37,692 nt of DNA from Dehalococcoidia bacterium. GTDB taxonomy: Bacteria > Chloroflexota > Dehalococcoidia > GIF9 > AB-539-J10. Both the position numbers and the translations under genes were made by a program. The notes beneath the pieces are model-generated. The model did no database searches. It saw only the letters and a list, made by a program, of their open reading frames with translations, and was not told where the DNA came from. Every line of letters starts with the position of its first letter. Position 1 is the first letter of the stretch. Below, one piece after another: positions 9,005 through 18,559 of the stretch. The stretch spans positions 1 to 37,692 of the forward strand of contig WJOY01000020.1 of the NCBI GenBank assembly GCA_009619075.1, written 5' to 3'.

Positions 9005-10720
9005 TTACAAGATTAAGTTCTGCAGGCTACCCACGATCAGTGCCGCGGCTACCATTATTCCAGTAGCTTTAAGGGTGTCTCTTGTCCGTAGCTCTCGAGC
9101 CAGTATCACAAAGGTAGCCACACAAGGGAAAAACATAGCTAGGACCGTACTGCTGATAACCAGCTGCTTAGCAGTTAATGCTAAGGGAGCTAGCATGCCC
9201 ATAGCCACATCCTTACGCAAAAAGCCAATAACTAGGGCAACAACTGTCTCCTTGGGCAGCCCCAGCAACCCGCTCACAATCGGGGCAGCAATATTAGCAA
9301 TAGCATCGAAAACCCCTAAAGTATAGAGAATATTTACCACCAGCACAGTGCTAAGAACTATGGGCAAAGCTTCTTTGATAAAGCCGGAGACTCGCAGCCA
9401 AAGCTTCTCACCGATGACTCGCCACGGCGGCAAGCGATAGGGCGGAATTTCCACCAGAAGTTCCGGGCTGAAACCCTTGACAATGCGATTAAGGATAAGC
9501 CCTATGATAACCCAAGATGCAAACAGGCTACCGTAGACCATAGCTACGTACTGTCCACCTTGCTGCCCCACCAGTCCTATTATCATAGCTTGCAACGCTG
9601 CGCATGGAACGCCAATAGAAATCAAAGTAGCCGCAATAAACCTTTGTCTACGGCTCTCCAAAATACGGGTTGCCATAACCGCAGGCACATTGCATCCAAA
9701 GCCAAGGATAGTAGGGATGATGGCATAACCGTGTAGCCCCAACCTGTGCATTAGGGTATCCATCAATACTGCTAAACGGGGTAGGTAACCAACATCTTCC
9801 AGTATTCCTAACGCCAGGTAAAAAGAGACGATATACGGTAACACCGCACCAAGAGGGATGTAAAATCCAGTGCTAAGCAAACCAAAGGATTGAAAATAGT
9901 CAATTTCCCCAGCAATAAGGTTGCCTATCAAGACACTGTGCCAGAAACCTCCTGACCCTAAAGCAAGGCTCACTTTCATTAGCAAAGGGGTCCATAGCCA
10001 CTCGAAAAGAGGATCGGTCACGTAACCAATGATACTCTCACCAATAAGGCGGATGACCCAAAAGGTGGCAAGGAGAACCACCAGGGCGATGAAAACTCCG
10101 CCCACCGGATGATCGCTGACATCTTCCAGAACATCACGCCAGGTATGGTGACGATGGCTTAACGATTGCACTTGACTGACGATATTGCCAACTCTTGCCC
10201 ACCGTTCATCGCTACTAGAACCAGAATAAGCAGTTTTAGGCACCTTCGCTTCTGGAAGACGCCTGACTAACCCCTTTATTCCTTGCCCGGTTACCCCTAC
10301 TGTGGGGACAACTGGCACCCCGAGAAGTTCTTCTAGCTTAGCAACATCAATACTTATGCCTCGGTGACGAGTATCGTCCCAAATATTGAGGGCAACTATT
10401 ACCGGTACTTGTCTTTCCAGCAGCTGCAAGGTGAGATTGAGGTTTCTCTCCAAATTGGTGGCATCAACAACGTCGATGACTAAATCCCCGTCTTTAAGCA
10501 TCTCCACGGCTACCTCTTCCGCCTTACTAGTCGGCTCAAGAGTATAGGTGCCAGGCACATCGATAACCTCGGCTTGCTCTTCACCCAGTTTCAAATGACC
10601 CTTGGTGAACTCCACCGTGGTGCCGGGATAATTGGAAGCGATTATGTGTATACCAGTAAGCCGGGAAAACAGGGCGCTTTTGCCCACATTAGGATTACCC
10701 ACAAGTAGGATCCGCATCAT
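9005..10720 (-). CDS. feoB: Ferrous iron transport protein B
   Basis: GNPNVGKSALFSRLTG, NYPGTTVEFTKG, DVPGTYTL G-motifs plus Gate domain (GFGCNVPAVMATRILE). Confidence 0.97.
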   Translation of the reverse strand: MMRILLVGNPNVGKSALFSRLTGIHIIASNYPGTTVEFTKGHLKLGEEQAEVIDVPGTYTLEPTSKAEEVAVEMLKDGDLVIDVVDATNLERNLNLTLQLLERQVPVIVALNIWDDTRHRGISIDVAKLEELLGVPVVPTVGVTGQGIKGLVRRLPEAKVPKTAYSGSSSDERWARVGNIVSQVQSLSHRHHTWRDVLEDVSDHPVGGVFIALVVLLATFWVIRLIGESIIGYVTDPLFEWLWTPLLMKVSLALGSGGFWHSVLIGNLIAGEIDYFQSFGLLSTGFYIPLGAVLPYIVSFYLALGILEDVGYLPRLAVLMDTLMHRLGLHGYAIIPTILGFGCNVPAVMATRILESRRQRFIAATLISIGVPCAALQAMIIGLVGQQGGQYVAMVYGSLFASWVIIGLILNRIVKGFSPELLVEIPPYRLPPWRVIGEKLWLRVSGFIKEALPIVLSTVLVVNILYTLGVFDAIANIAAPIVSGLLGLPKETVVALVIGFLRKDVAMGMLAPLALTAKQLVISSTVLAMFFPCVATFVILARELRTRDTLKATGIMVAAALIVGSLQNLIL

Positions 10721-10747
10721 CTCCTAACAAAGTTCCCAGGCAGATAT

Positions 10748-10996
10748 TTATCCAACCGCGACTATTATTCTGTTAGCCATGCCAAAGCCAATAGCTACTT
10801 GGGCATTATCCACCCTGAGAGTAACCGGCCCGCGAAAGAGAGTAGAACTTATTTTAGTCACCTTCTTCCCCGGCCTGATACCCAAAGCCTCCAGCCGCCG
10901 CATCAAACCTCGCCCCCCTAGAATTCCAATTACAGTGCCAGTCTGTCCAATTTCCATCTGACCCAAGGTCAATTGTCCCCCTTGATGCATAGCCAT
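10748..10996 (-). CDS. feoA: Ferrous iron transport protein A
   Basis: 82-aa SH3-like FeoA: GLMRRLEALGIRPGKKV, next to feoB. Confidence 0.93.
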   Translation of the reverse strand: MAMHQGGQLTLGQMEIGQTGTVIGILGGRGLMRRLEALGIRPGKKVTKISSTLFRGPVTLRVDNAQVAIGFGMANRIIVAVG

Positions 10997-11179
10997 AATT
11001 TATCCCCTATCTCTGAAATGTCTTAACAAGGCTTCCCCAATAGCGGTCTTAATTCTTCTAAATGCAGTCACCTTACTTCGTGATTCTTTCCTGTCTTGAA
11101 TACTATGGTGAAAAACATGTTGGCAACTACTCGATACCCTGAATCACTAATACACTGGATTTGCCAAAACAAAATTTTG

Positions 11180-11198
11180 AGTTAGTCTTGTCTAACAC
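11180..11198. promoter_or_regulatory. Putative DtxR-type operator upstream of feoAB
   Basis: GTTAGTCTTGTCTAAC dyad, matching the site before the regulator gene. Confidence 0.65.
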
Positions 11199-11214
11199 AA
11201 GAGCGTCAAATTTT

Positions 11215-11721
11215 TTACTTTCTCCTCTCTTCCTTCTCCAAACCCCTAGCCAGACACTCTTCAGGAAGCTGTCCATGCTCCAGATAATATTTATACCTTT
11301 TGGGGAAGTTAGGCTCTTCTAAGGGACATGATTGTATAAACTCTATGAACTTAATCATCCTCTCCAGACTTAGCGAGCTAATGACATGCTCAATCTTGCA
11401 AGCATCCTCCTCAGCCGTTTCCCGATCAATGTCCAGCGCCTCAGTAAAAAAGCGGCTCAGTGCTTCATGGCGGTGAACCACACCCTCAGCAACACTTTCA
11501 CCCTCAGGAGTAAGCTCCACGTATCTATATCTCTCGTGCACCACAAGCCCCTTCTCTGAAAGCCTCTCCAAAGCTGAAGTAACACTAGGCATTCTAACTT
11601 TCAGCCTTCGGCTGATCTGACTTACCCTCACTGCCTTATTCGCATCACGAAGCATGGCTATCGCCTCAAGATAGTCTTCCATACTAGGAGTATGTTGTCT
11701 TTCCACTTGCTGTTTTACCAT
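11215..11721 (-). CDS. DtxR/MntR-family metal-dependent transcriptional regulator
   Basis: TPSMEDYLEAIAMLRD, winged helix RVSQISRRLKVRMPSVTSALERL, CKIEHVIS. Confidence 0.93.
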   Translation of the reverse strand: MVKQQVERQHTPSMEDYLEAIAMLRDANKAVRVSQISRRLKVRMPSVTSALERLSEKGLVVHERYRYVELTPEGESVAEGVVHRHEALSRFFTEALDIDRETAEEDACKIEHVISSLSLERMIKFIEFIQSCPLEEPNFPKRYKYYLEHGQLPEECLARGLEKEERRK

Positions 11722-11739
11722 CGCTCATCACTTCAAGAA

Positions 11740-11759
11740 TTGTTAGCCTTGCCTAACAA
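11740..11759. promoter_or_regulatory. Putative DtxR-type operator upstream of the regulator gene
   Basis: TTGTTAGCCTTGCCTAACAA dyad next to the -10 box. Confidence 0.7.
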
Positions 11760-11787
11760 TTATATCGATGCCTAATTTTCTTGTCAA
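11759..11787 (-). promoter_or_regulatory. Consensus sigma70 promoter of the DtxR-type regulator
   Basis: Minus strand TTGACA (11787-11782), 17 bp, TATAAT (11764-11759), abutting the operator. Confidence 0.8.
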
Positions 11788-11856
11788 CCCCCCACCCTAT
11801 CTAACCAAAAAATCTGATATTATAGGCAGTAAAATAAATAGGCTTTAAGTATTATT

Positions 11857-12501
11857 ATGTCAAACAAATCAGTAAGGTGGATAGGCAGCGATGAAGCTGG
11901 CAAAGGGGATTATTTCGGACCGTTGGTGATTGCCGGCGTGTTGGTAGATAACACAATTGTTAAGTCGCTTGAGGAATTGGGGGTAAAGGATAGCAAAAGG
12001 CTTTCCGATAATTCAGTAAAGGCATTAGCAAACAAAATTAAGAAAATGTGCCTGTGCTCAGTAGTAACCATAGGACCGGCAAAATACAATGAACTATATA
12101 ATAAGATAAGAAACCTGAATCGCCTGCTTGCCTGGGGGCACTCTAGAGCCATAGAAAACATTCTAGATAGAGAAGAATGTGACTATGCCCTAGCTGACCA
12201 ATTTGGAGACGAGAAATTTATAATCGCTGCCTTAATGGAAAAAGGTAAAGGGATAAAGGTAAAACAGGAAATTAGAGCTGAAAGCGATATAGGAGTGGCA
12301 GCAGCCTCAATACTAGCCAGGGCAGAGTTTGTTCACCGCCTGGCAATGCAGTCAGTAAAATACGGAATGGATTTTCCCAAAGGCGCTTCGCCAGCAGTAA
12401 TTGAAACCGGAAAGGAATTTGTCAGGAGATACGGAAAGGAAAGGCTAAAGGAAGTGGCTAAAATCCACTTTAAGACGACAAAATCAGTCCTGGCAGAATA
12501 G
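11857..12501 (+). CDS. rnhC: Ribonuclease HIII-like
   Basis: GSDEAGKGDYFGPLVIAG, GVKDSKRLSD, ESDIGVAAASILARAEF. Confidence 0.85.
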   Translation: MSNKSVRWIGSDEAGKGDYFGPLVIAGVLVDNTIVKSLEELGVKDSKRLSDNSVKALANKIKKMCLCSVVTIGPAKYNELYNKIRNLNRLLAWGHSRAIENILDREECDYALADQFGDEKFIIAALMEKGKGIKVKQEIRAESDIGVAAASILARAEFVHRLAMQSVKYGMDFPKGASPAVIETGKEFVRRYGKERLKEVAKIHFKTTKSVLAE

Positions 12502-12515
12502 AGGGTGTTTAAAAA

Positions 12516-12567
12516 TGTAGTTGCCCAATTTATTGGGCGTCTGTGCCTGATAAATCAAGCAACTACA
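12516..12567. repeat. 52-bp MITE-like palindromic element
   Basis: Outer TGTAGTTGC/GCAACTACA inverted repeat enclosing GCCCAATTTATTGGGC hairpin. Confidence 0.7.
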
Positions 12568-12663
12568 AAATTTGGAGGTGAAGAATTTCCGGGATAGTCA
12601 AAACAAATCTGAATCCAAAGCTAGAGCAAAATTAAACAGCCTAAGAATAAGAAAGGAGGGGAA

Positions 12664-13224
12664 ATGGAGGTAATTATCAACAACACAAGGCTATCTATAA
12701 TTCAAGGAGATATCACTAAGCAGACTACTGATGCCATAGTCAATGCTGCCAATCCCAGCTTAATGGGAGGTGGCGGTGTAGACGGTGCCATACATCAAGC
12801 TGGAGGCCTAGCTATTCTGGAAGAATGTAAGCAAATTGTTGCTAAGCAAGGGAGATTACCACCGGGAAAGGCTGTGATTACCACTGGAGGGAATCTTAAG
12901 GCAAAATATGTCATCCATACTGTTGGCCCTGTCTGGCATGGTGGTAGTAGAAATGAAGCCGAGCTTCTAGCTAGCGCTTACTATGAATGCTTAAAAGTGG
13001 CTACAGAGAATAAATTGACTAGTATCTCCTTTCCCTCTATAAGTACAGGAGCTTATGGCTACCCGGTAGCCGAAGCAGCCAGGATAGCCCTGAGAACCGT
13101 GGTTTCATTTCTCAAGGAACAAGCCACTTCTATTAAAGAGGTCGTATTTGTCCTTTTTGATTCCAGAACCTATGAGAGCTACCTCTCCGCCTTGCGAGAA
13201 GCGACAGGCAGTCTTAAGACCTGA
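12664..13224 (+). CDS. Macro domain protein (O-acetyl-ADP-ribose deacetylase-like)
   Basis: GDITKQTTDAIVNAANPSLMGGGGVDGAIH, SISTGAYGYP. Confidence 0.96.
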   Translation: MEVIINNTRLSIIQGDITKQTTDAIVNAANPSLMGGGGVDGAIHQAGGLAILEECKQIVAKQGRLPPGKAVITTGGNLKAKYVIHTVGPVWHGGSRNEAELLASAYYECLKVATENKLTSISFPSISTGAYGYPVAEAARIALRTVVSFLKEQATSIKEVVFVLFDSRTYESYLSALREATGSLKT

Positions 13225-13422
13225 AAGCGGCAAGGGATATCTAAAACCCTCTTGGAATTTGCCCCGCGTGAGACTGCACAAAACGTCAGAAAGTGCAATC
13301 TGTGTGTATTATGAAGAGATAGCTCGCGCAAAGTAAAACAAAGACCGGTATGAATATCAATTGACATCTACCGTAGTAAGAGTAGAATTGGAATTACGAA
13401 TGTGGTTGGAGGTGTAGTTGCC

Positions 13423-14763
13423 ATGTTTGAGTCACTAAGAATAAAAAATTTCCGATCGATAAGAGATTCCGGTGAAATTAAACTATCAGATTTGAATGTG
13501 TTTGTTGGGCCTAATAACTCCGGTAAATCATCGATTCTATATGCACTAATGATGATAAAGATGACTATGGAAAGCAAGAATGAAGATATGGCTCTGATTA
13601 CAAGCACACCTGAGTTAGATCTTGGTAGCTATTTGGATCTAATTCGTGACGGAAATACTGACTATAGATTAATGATTAAGTTCAAGCTTAATGACCCAAG
13701 TGTTCGCGAGCCTTTCGCAGTTTTTGCCGAATATGGTAGGGAAAAGCATAATAGCTATGCTGATCTACAAGCAGAATTTTGTTTTGATAAAGCCAGAAAC
13801 AGAATCGAAGTAGTTTCATTTATTGGGAAGGATCATTTAGGAAATAGTATTATAACTGTCAGAAAAACAGACGATAGCAGCTTGAAAATCAGCGGCCCAT
13901 CTGCAAAACTATTGAAACACATGCGGGTTAAGTTCATGAACTTTATTCCCGGAATTGTACCATCTGGCCCAAAACCAAAGTTTGATATGGTCACCCAAGT
14001 TGTAAGATGGGATGTTGCTTCAACGATAAGGGCAGGAGAATTATCAGAAGTTATCCAAAAACTGAAATATGTAGCACCTATAAGGGAGAGAATACCAAGA
14101 CACGGCATAGTTGGAACCATGGTATATTCCGAATTAACCCCCTCGGGCCAGAATTTGATGCGTGTATTGTCCAGCTCAGACATAATTAGCACTCGGGGAA
14201 AAGCAGCCATAGATGAGTTGAATTATTGGCTTGGCAGCAAGTTCAAGCTTTTAAAGAATATTGAACTCATAGATATCGACAAAGCCGGTACTGTAAAAAT
14301 ACTGATTGCAGACGACCCAAGGGGTTCGAAGAAAATAAACCTTGCATCTATGGGGTGTGGTATCTCTCAGTTAGTTCCTGTGGTAGTACAGACTGTCCTG
14401 TTACCCAAATCGGGCTGTTTGCTTGTTGAGCAGCCTGAAATTCATCTCCATCCATCTGCACAGGCTGACCTTGCAGACCTCTTTATTGGGAATATCAGAG
14501 GAAGACGACAATTTATCATTGAGACTCATAGTGAGCATTTTGTTCTTCGCTTAAGAAGAAGAATAGCAGAAGGGAAAATAAAGCCCGAGAAAATTGGAGT
14601 ATTCTTTGTTGAGAAGAAGAAAGGTTTGACTAGGATACGGAAGCTTAATCTGAAACCAAATGGTCATTTCGAAGAATGGCCTACTGGCTTTTTTGAAGAA
14701 GGCTTTAAGGAGGCGTTAGCGATTGCTGAAGCAGGTGGCGAGGCTAGTAAAGAGGAAGACTAG
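13423..14763 (+). CDS. AAA family ATPase, OLD/DUF3696-like
   Basis: Walker A GPNNSGKSS, LVEQPEIHLHPSAQADLADLF, ETHSEHFVLRLRRRI, C-terminal WPTGFFEEGF; RBS GGAGGT before ATG 13423. Confidence 0.9.
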   Translation: MFESLRIKNFRSIRDSGEIKLSDLNVFVGPNNSGKSSILYALMMIKMTMESKNEDMALITSTPELDLGSYLDLIRDGNTDYRLMIKFKLNDPSVREPFAVFAEYGREKHNSYADLQAEFCFDKARNRIEVVSFIGKDHLGNSIITVRKTDDSSLKISGPSAKLLKHMRVKFMNFIPGIVPSGPKPKFDMVTQVVRWDVASTIRAGELSEVIQKLKYVAPIRERIPRHGIVGTMVYSELTPSGQNLMRVLSSSDIISTRGKAAIDELNYWLGSKFKLLKNIELIDIDKAGTVKILIADDPRGSKKINLASMGCGISQLVPVVVQTVLLPKSGCLLVEQPEIHLHPSAQADLADLFIGNIRGRRQFIIETHSEHFVLRLRRRIAEGKIKPEKIGVFFVEKKKGLTRIRKLNLKPNGHFEEWPTGFFEEGFKEALAIAEAGGEASKEED

Positions 14764-14766
14764 CTT

Positions 14767-15206
14767 GTGGATGACTTAACATTAGATGTATGTGTTCTGA
14801 TGACTGGATCAAGTATTGGTAATCCACGATATCAGAATACATGCCTTGATCTAATGAAGAGAATGCTAGCTATAGATAATTATAAGCTGGCCTTAGATAA
14901 GAAAAGGCAGATTAGACATCAATACCTAAGGAAAAACGGGGAAGGGACTTTTGGGCATCATTTCGTTATTCAAATGGCGCTCAAGGAAAAAACGGTTATA
15001 ATACCGTGGCGTAATTTAAATGATGCAATCCGGGTAAAGCTTGAAGAGGAAGGTTTCACCAGGAACAGTGAAGACTACAAGTATGTTATATGCGCTTCAG
15101 GAACGTGTTGTAATAAGCTAGTCAGCCACACGACCCGCATTTTTTCGGTGTAAAGCGCATATTGGCCAAAATACCCATAAAGGTGTTGTTACCAGGTCAA
15201 ACATAG
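14767..15206 (+). pseudogene. PIN-like domain protein with C-terminal frameshift
   Basis: GTG start 3 nt after the ATPase stop; the open frame ends at 15153, but skipping 2 nt near 15129 gives ...NKLVSHDPHFFGVKRILAKIPIKVLLPGQT* ending at 15206. Confidence 0.6.
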
Positions 15207-15495
15207 ATATCAGTTCCCAACATCAAAACTTTGCACACCCGTGAAGATCCCCTTCTCCTTCTCGACTCTTCTTGGTCACTCCCGACTGTCTGCGATTTAT
15301 GATCTGCCAAAACTTATAAATCGAGGTAGCCAGCGTAAGATATAATAATGGCTGGTCTATAATCTTGTAGTTTATCTAATGTGTGATTAACAATCAGCCA
15401 GTCTGTTCAATTAGCCTTCCGGTTCTCCAACAATTCATCGAAATGTCTTGACTACTTGAAGTGTGCTATAAGGAGCAATTCCTTAGATTTTCAGC

Positions 15496-16380
15496 CTACT
15501 GCAGCATAGCCACATAGCTATTCATAGGCACCCCGAGTGAATCTGCTACAGGTTTACACTTCGCCATAAGGCAATAGAAAAACTTCCCTTGTTCGGGAAG
15601 CTCGCTCAAAGCCTCATAATGCCCCATCCCTTTAGCAAATATGAGGTCCGCCGATGCAAACTCCTGTTTGAACTGAGTTGAGGCCAAAGTAAAAACTATT
15701 CCCGGTGAAGCTACACCTGTAGTTATGACCTTCCCAAAGTCACTTTCCAAGCCAGCATTGCTAATATCCTCCAGAGTAGCATCATTCTGAACAGGTAAGG
15801 GCTTAACTACGTAGATAACATCAGCAAATTGCCTCATCTTCTTGACTAGAGGCAAATCGAAGTAAACTTCACCAGCATTATCAGCCAAATACAGAACTTT
15901 GCTTGCCTTTCTTAGCTTCGCTTCAAATCGTTGTGAGTCATCTATAGTAAAGCTTATGGACTTTCCCATATCCTCCTTGATGATGCCAGACTCCCTGAAG
16001 AAATCTATGGCATTCGCTGCAGCGGCGAGTTTAAGACAACCCTCAAAATCATCCTTATAGAGATTACTTCGCTTCCTGCCACGCCTTCGGCTCGCAGCTT
16101 CGGCTCGCAATGACAGCTCAGGGTATAATTCCCTAGCAATTGCCATCTCCTTCTCTTTCATCCTCCGATAAGGGTCAGGATTGTGGGTTATTTCCTTTAT
16201 CACCTGATGAATCTTAGTAGCAATCACAATAGATATCTGGTCATAGGAAAATTCATCATCCAGAATTCTCAGAGCTTCTTTTATTGCCTTCTGTTTAAGC
16301 AAGTTATTATCAGTTGCTAAAATAGCAGCTTGATGAATTAACCTTTGCAAACACTGATAGCATTCCGGTGAGATTTTCAC
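15496..16380 (-). CDS. DUF89/ARMT1-like family protein
   Basis: MKISPECYQCLQRLI, LYLADNAGEVYFDLPLVKKM, DLIFAKGMGHYEAL. Confidence 0.9.
   Translation of the reverse strand: MKISPECYQCLQRLIHQAAILATDNNLLKQKAIKEALRILDDEFSYDQISIVIATKIHQVIKEITHNPDPYRRMKEKEMAIARELYPELSLRAEAASRRRGRKRSNLYKDDFEGCLKLAAAANAIDFFRESGIIKEDMGKSISFTIDDSQRFEAKLRKASKVLYLADNAGEVYFDLPLVKKMRQFADVIYVVKPLPVQNDATLEDISNAGLESDFGKVITTGVASPGIVFTLASTQFKQEFASADLIFAKGMGHYEALSELPEQGKFFYCLMAKCKPVADSLGVPMNSYVAMLQ
16061..16116 (-). repeat. Dispersed GTCATTGCGAG... repeat inside the DUF89 CDS
   Basis: Minus strand TGTCATTGCGAGCCGAAGCTGCGAGCCGAAGGCGTGGCAGGAAGCGAAGTAATCT. Confidence 0.75.
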
Positions 16381-16442
16381 TTCAACTCCTGGTTCAAAAA
16401 GAGAATCTGAGACCCTTCACCATCATTCAGTCACCTTTTCCT

Positions 16443-16538
16443 TGTCATTCTGGATGAGTGAGCTGGAGCCCTGAACAAAGTGAAGGGAAAGTAGAGTAAA
16501 GAATCTCAGAGATTCTTCGCCTACGGCTCAGAATGACA
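16443..16538. repeat. MITE-like repeat with terminal inverted repeats
   Basis: TGTCATTCTG...CAGAATGACA ends; internal AGAATCTCAGAGATTCT palindrome. Confidence 0.75.
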
Positions 16539-16628
16539 GAGAATAAGGTTATCAAACACTCCCTTTAAATTTGAGTGCCCTGCACTACTATATTATAATA
16601 ACTTAAAAACAACCAGTGGGTGTGGGCT

Positions 16629-17699
16629 ATGCTTGATAAATTGGAATTAATACAGAAGCGCTATGAAAAGCTAACTCGGCTGATAGCTCAACCTGAAATA
16701 GCCACTGAACCAAAGCAAGTACAGGAGCTAACCAGAGAGAGAGCTAGCCTTGAAGGTATCGTTACCATATACCAAAAATACAAGGCAAACTCTAAAGAGT
16801 TAGCTGAAATGGAGGCTTTACTCGACAACACTACAGAGGCGGACCTAATAGCTCTCATTAAGGAGGAAACGAGCAAGCTTAAGCAACACCAGGATGACCT
16901 CCTTCGCCAGCTCAAACTCTCTTTACTGCCCAAAGACCAGCTAGCTAATAAAGATGTCATCATTGAAATAAGAGCTGGTGCCGGTGGTGAAGAGGCAAGC
17001 CTTTTTGCTGCCGACCTATTCCGTATGTATAGCCGCTATGCCCAAAATAAAGGCTGGGAAGTAAACATTATCAATAGCAACCAGAGTGAAATCGGAGGCT
17101 TCAAGGAAGTAATATTTGAGGTTAAAGGTAAAGGCGCCTTTAGTCAATTAAAGTACGAGCGTGGCGTTCACCGAGTGCAAAGAGTGCCTCTCACTGAGGC
17201 TTCTGGACGAATACACACCTCCACAACCACTGTAGCTGTTCTACCTGAAGCAGAAGAAATTGAGCTGAACATCAACCCAGATGACCTCAAAATGCAATTC
17301 TTCCACAGCCACGGCGCTGGAGGACAGAATGTAAACAAAGTAACTACAGCAGTTCGCATTACGCATCTGCCCACCGGCATAGTAGCTACTTGTCAAGATG
17401 AGCGCTCCCAAGTAAGAAACAGAATGAAAGCCATGGCAGTACTCCGAGCCAGGCTATTTGACTTAAGACAGCGCAAGCAATCTGAAGAGATAGATAGACA
17501 ACGAAGAACTCAAGTAGGCAGTGGCCAGCGGGCAGAGAAAATACGCACCTATAACTTCCCACAAGAGCGTGTTACCGACCACCGCATCAATTCAACTTTC
17601 CACAATCTGAACCAGATTTTGGACGGAGAACTCGATGAAATCATCGAAGCTCTGTCTGCTAAAGAGCAAGTTGAACAATTAGAAGCAGTCCTTTCATGA
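16629..17699 (+). CDS. prfA: Peptide chain release factor 1
   Basis: GGQ motif in SHGAGGQNVNKVTTAVRITHLPTG; RGVHRVQRVP. Confidence 0.97.
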   Translation: MLDKLELIQKRYEKLTRLIAQPEIATEPKQVQELTRERASLEGIVTIYQKYKANSKELAEMEALLDNTTEADLIALIKEETSKLKQHQDDLLRQLKLSLLPKDQLANKDVIIEIRAGAGGEEASLFAADLFRMYSRYAQNKGWEVNIINSNQSEIGGFKEVIFEVKGKGAFSQLKYERGVHRVQRVPLTEASGRIHTSTTTVAVLPEAEEIELNINPDDLKMQFFHSHGAGGQNVNKVTTAVRITHLPTGIVATCQDERSQVRNRMKAMAVLRARLFDLRQRKQSEEIDRQRRTQVGSGQRAEKIRTYNFPQERVTDHRINSTFHNLNQILDGELDEIIEALSAKEQVEQLEAVLS

Positions 17700-18547
17700 C
17701 TTCAAGCGAAACTTTATATTTAACTAGCCACATATTATCTATGGCCAGAATTGATGATGCTTCTATCGAGGCTGAACTTCTAGTGTGCCATGCCCTGGGA
17801 ATATCAAAAACACGCTTATACAGTGAACCAGAGCGGCTATTAACTTCAGCAGAAATAAATCACTTATGGCATCTCCTTCGGCGTCGCCTTTTCCACGAGC
17901 CCACCGCTTACATCTTAAAGCGTTGCCAATTCTATGGCATCAACTTTTACATTGACAATCGTGTTTCTATCCCCAGGCCAGAGACAGAGCTTTTAGTGGA
18001 AAAGGCTGTTGAGTTTGCTAAACAACGCTTTCCCCTAGGAAACCCTATCATAGCTGACATTGGCACCGGCAGCGGGAATATCGCTATTAGCCTTGCCCTG
18101 GCACTTCCTAAAGCCAAAATCTATGCTACAGACATCTCAGCTTCAGCTCTCGAGGTAGCTGGTATGAATTGCCAGCATCATAAGCTCGACAGCCAGGTAG
18201 AACTTATCCAAGGCAATTTGCTTGAACCATTACCCCAACCTGTAAATGTCATAGTGGCTAACCTTCCTTACATCAAGGATTCTGAACTGAAGGCACTAAG
18301 TCTAGAAATAATAAATTTCGAGCCAATAATAGCTTTAGCCGGTGGCGAGGATGGCCTAGATAAGATACGCTGCCTCTTAGCTCAAATTCCAGGGAAAATT
18401 TGCCCTGAGGGAAGCCTGTTCCTAGAGGTAGGTCAAGCCCAAGACAAAGTAGTAAGCTCGATTATAAATGATTATTTCCCCCAAGCCAGTATTGAGTTAA
18501 TTCCTGACTTAAGCGGTATTAACAGGGTAGTAAAGGTTATACTATAA
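17696..18547 (+). CDS. prmC: Release factor glutamine N5-methyltransferase
   Basis: IADIGTGSGNIAISLA, NPPY-like NLPY motif (VANLPYIKDSEL); ATGA overlap with prfA. Confidence 0.95.
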   Translation: MTSSETLYLTSHILSMARIDDASIEAELLVCHALGISKTRLYSEPERLLTSAEINHLWHLLRRRLFHEPTAYILKRCQFYGINFYIDNRVSIPRPETELLVEKAVEFAKQRFPLGNPIIADIGTGSGNIAISLALALPKAKIYATDISASALEVAGMNCQHHKLDSQVELIQGNLLEPLPQPVNVIVANLPYIKDSELKALSLEIINFEPIIALAGGEDGLDKIRCLLAQIPGKICPEGSLFLEVGQAQDKVVSSIINDYFPQASIELIPDLSGINRVVKVIL

Positions 18548-18559
18548 AAGACTGAGGAC

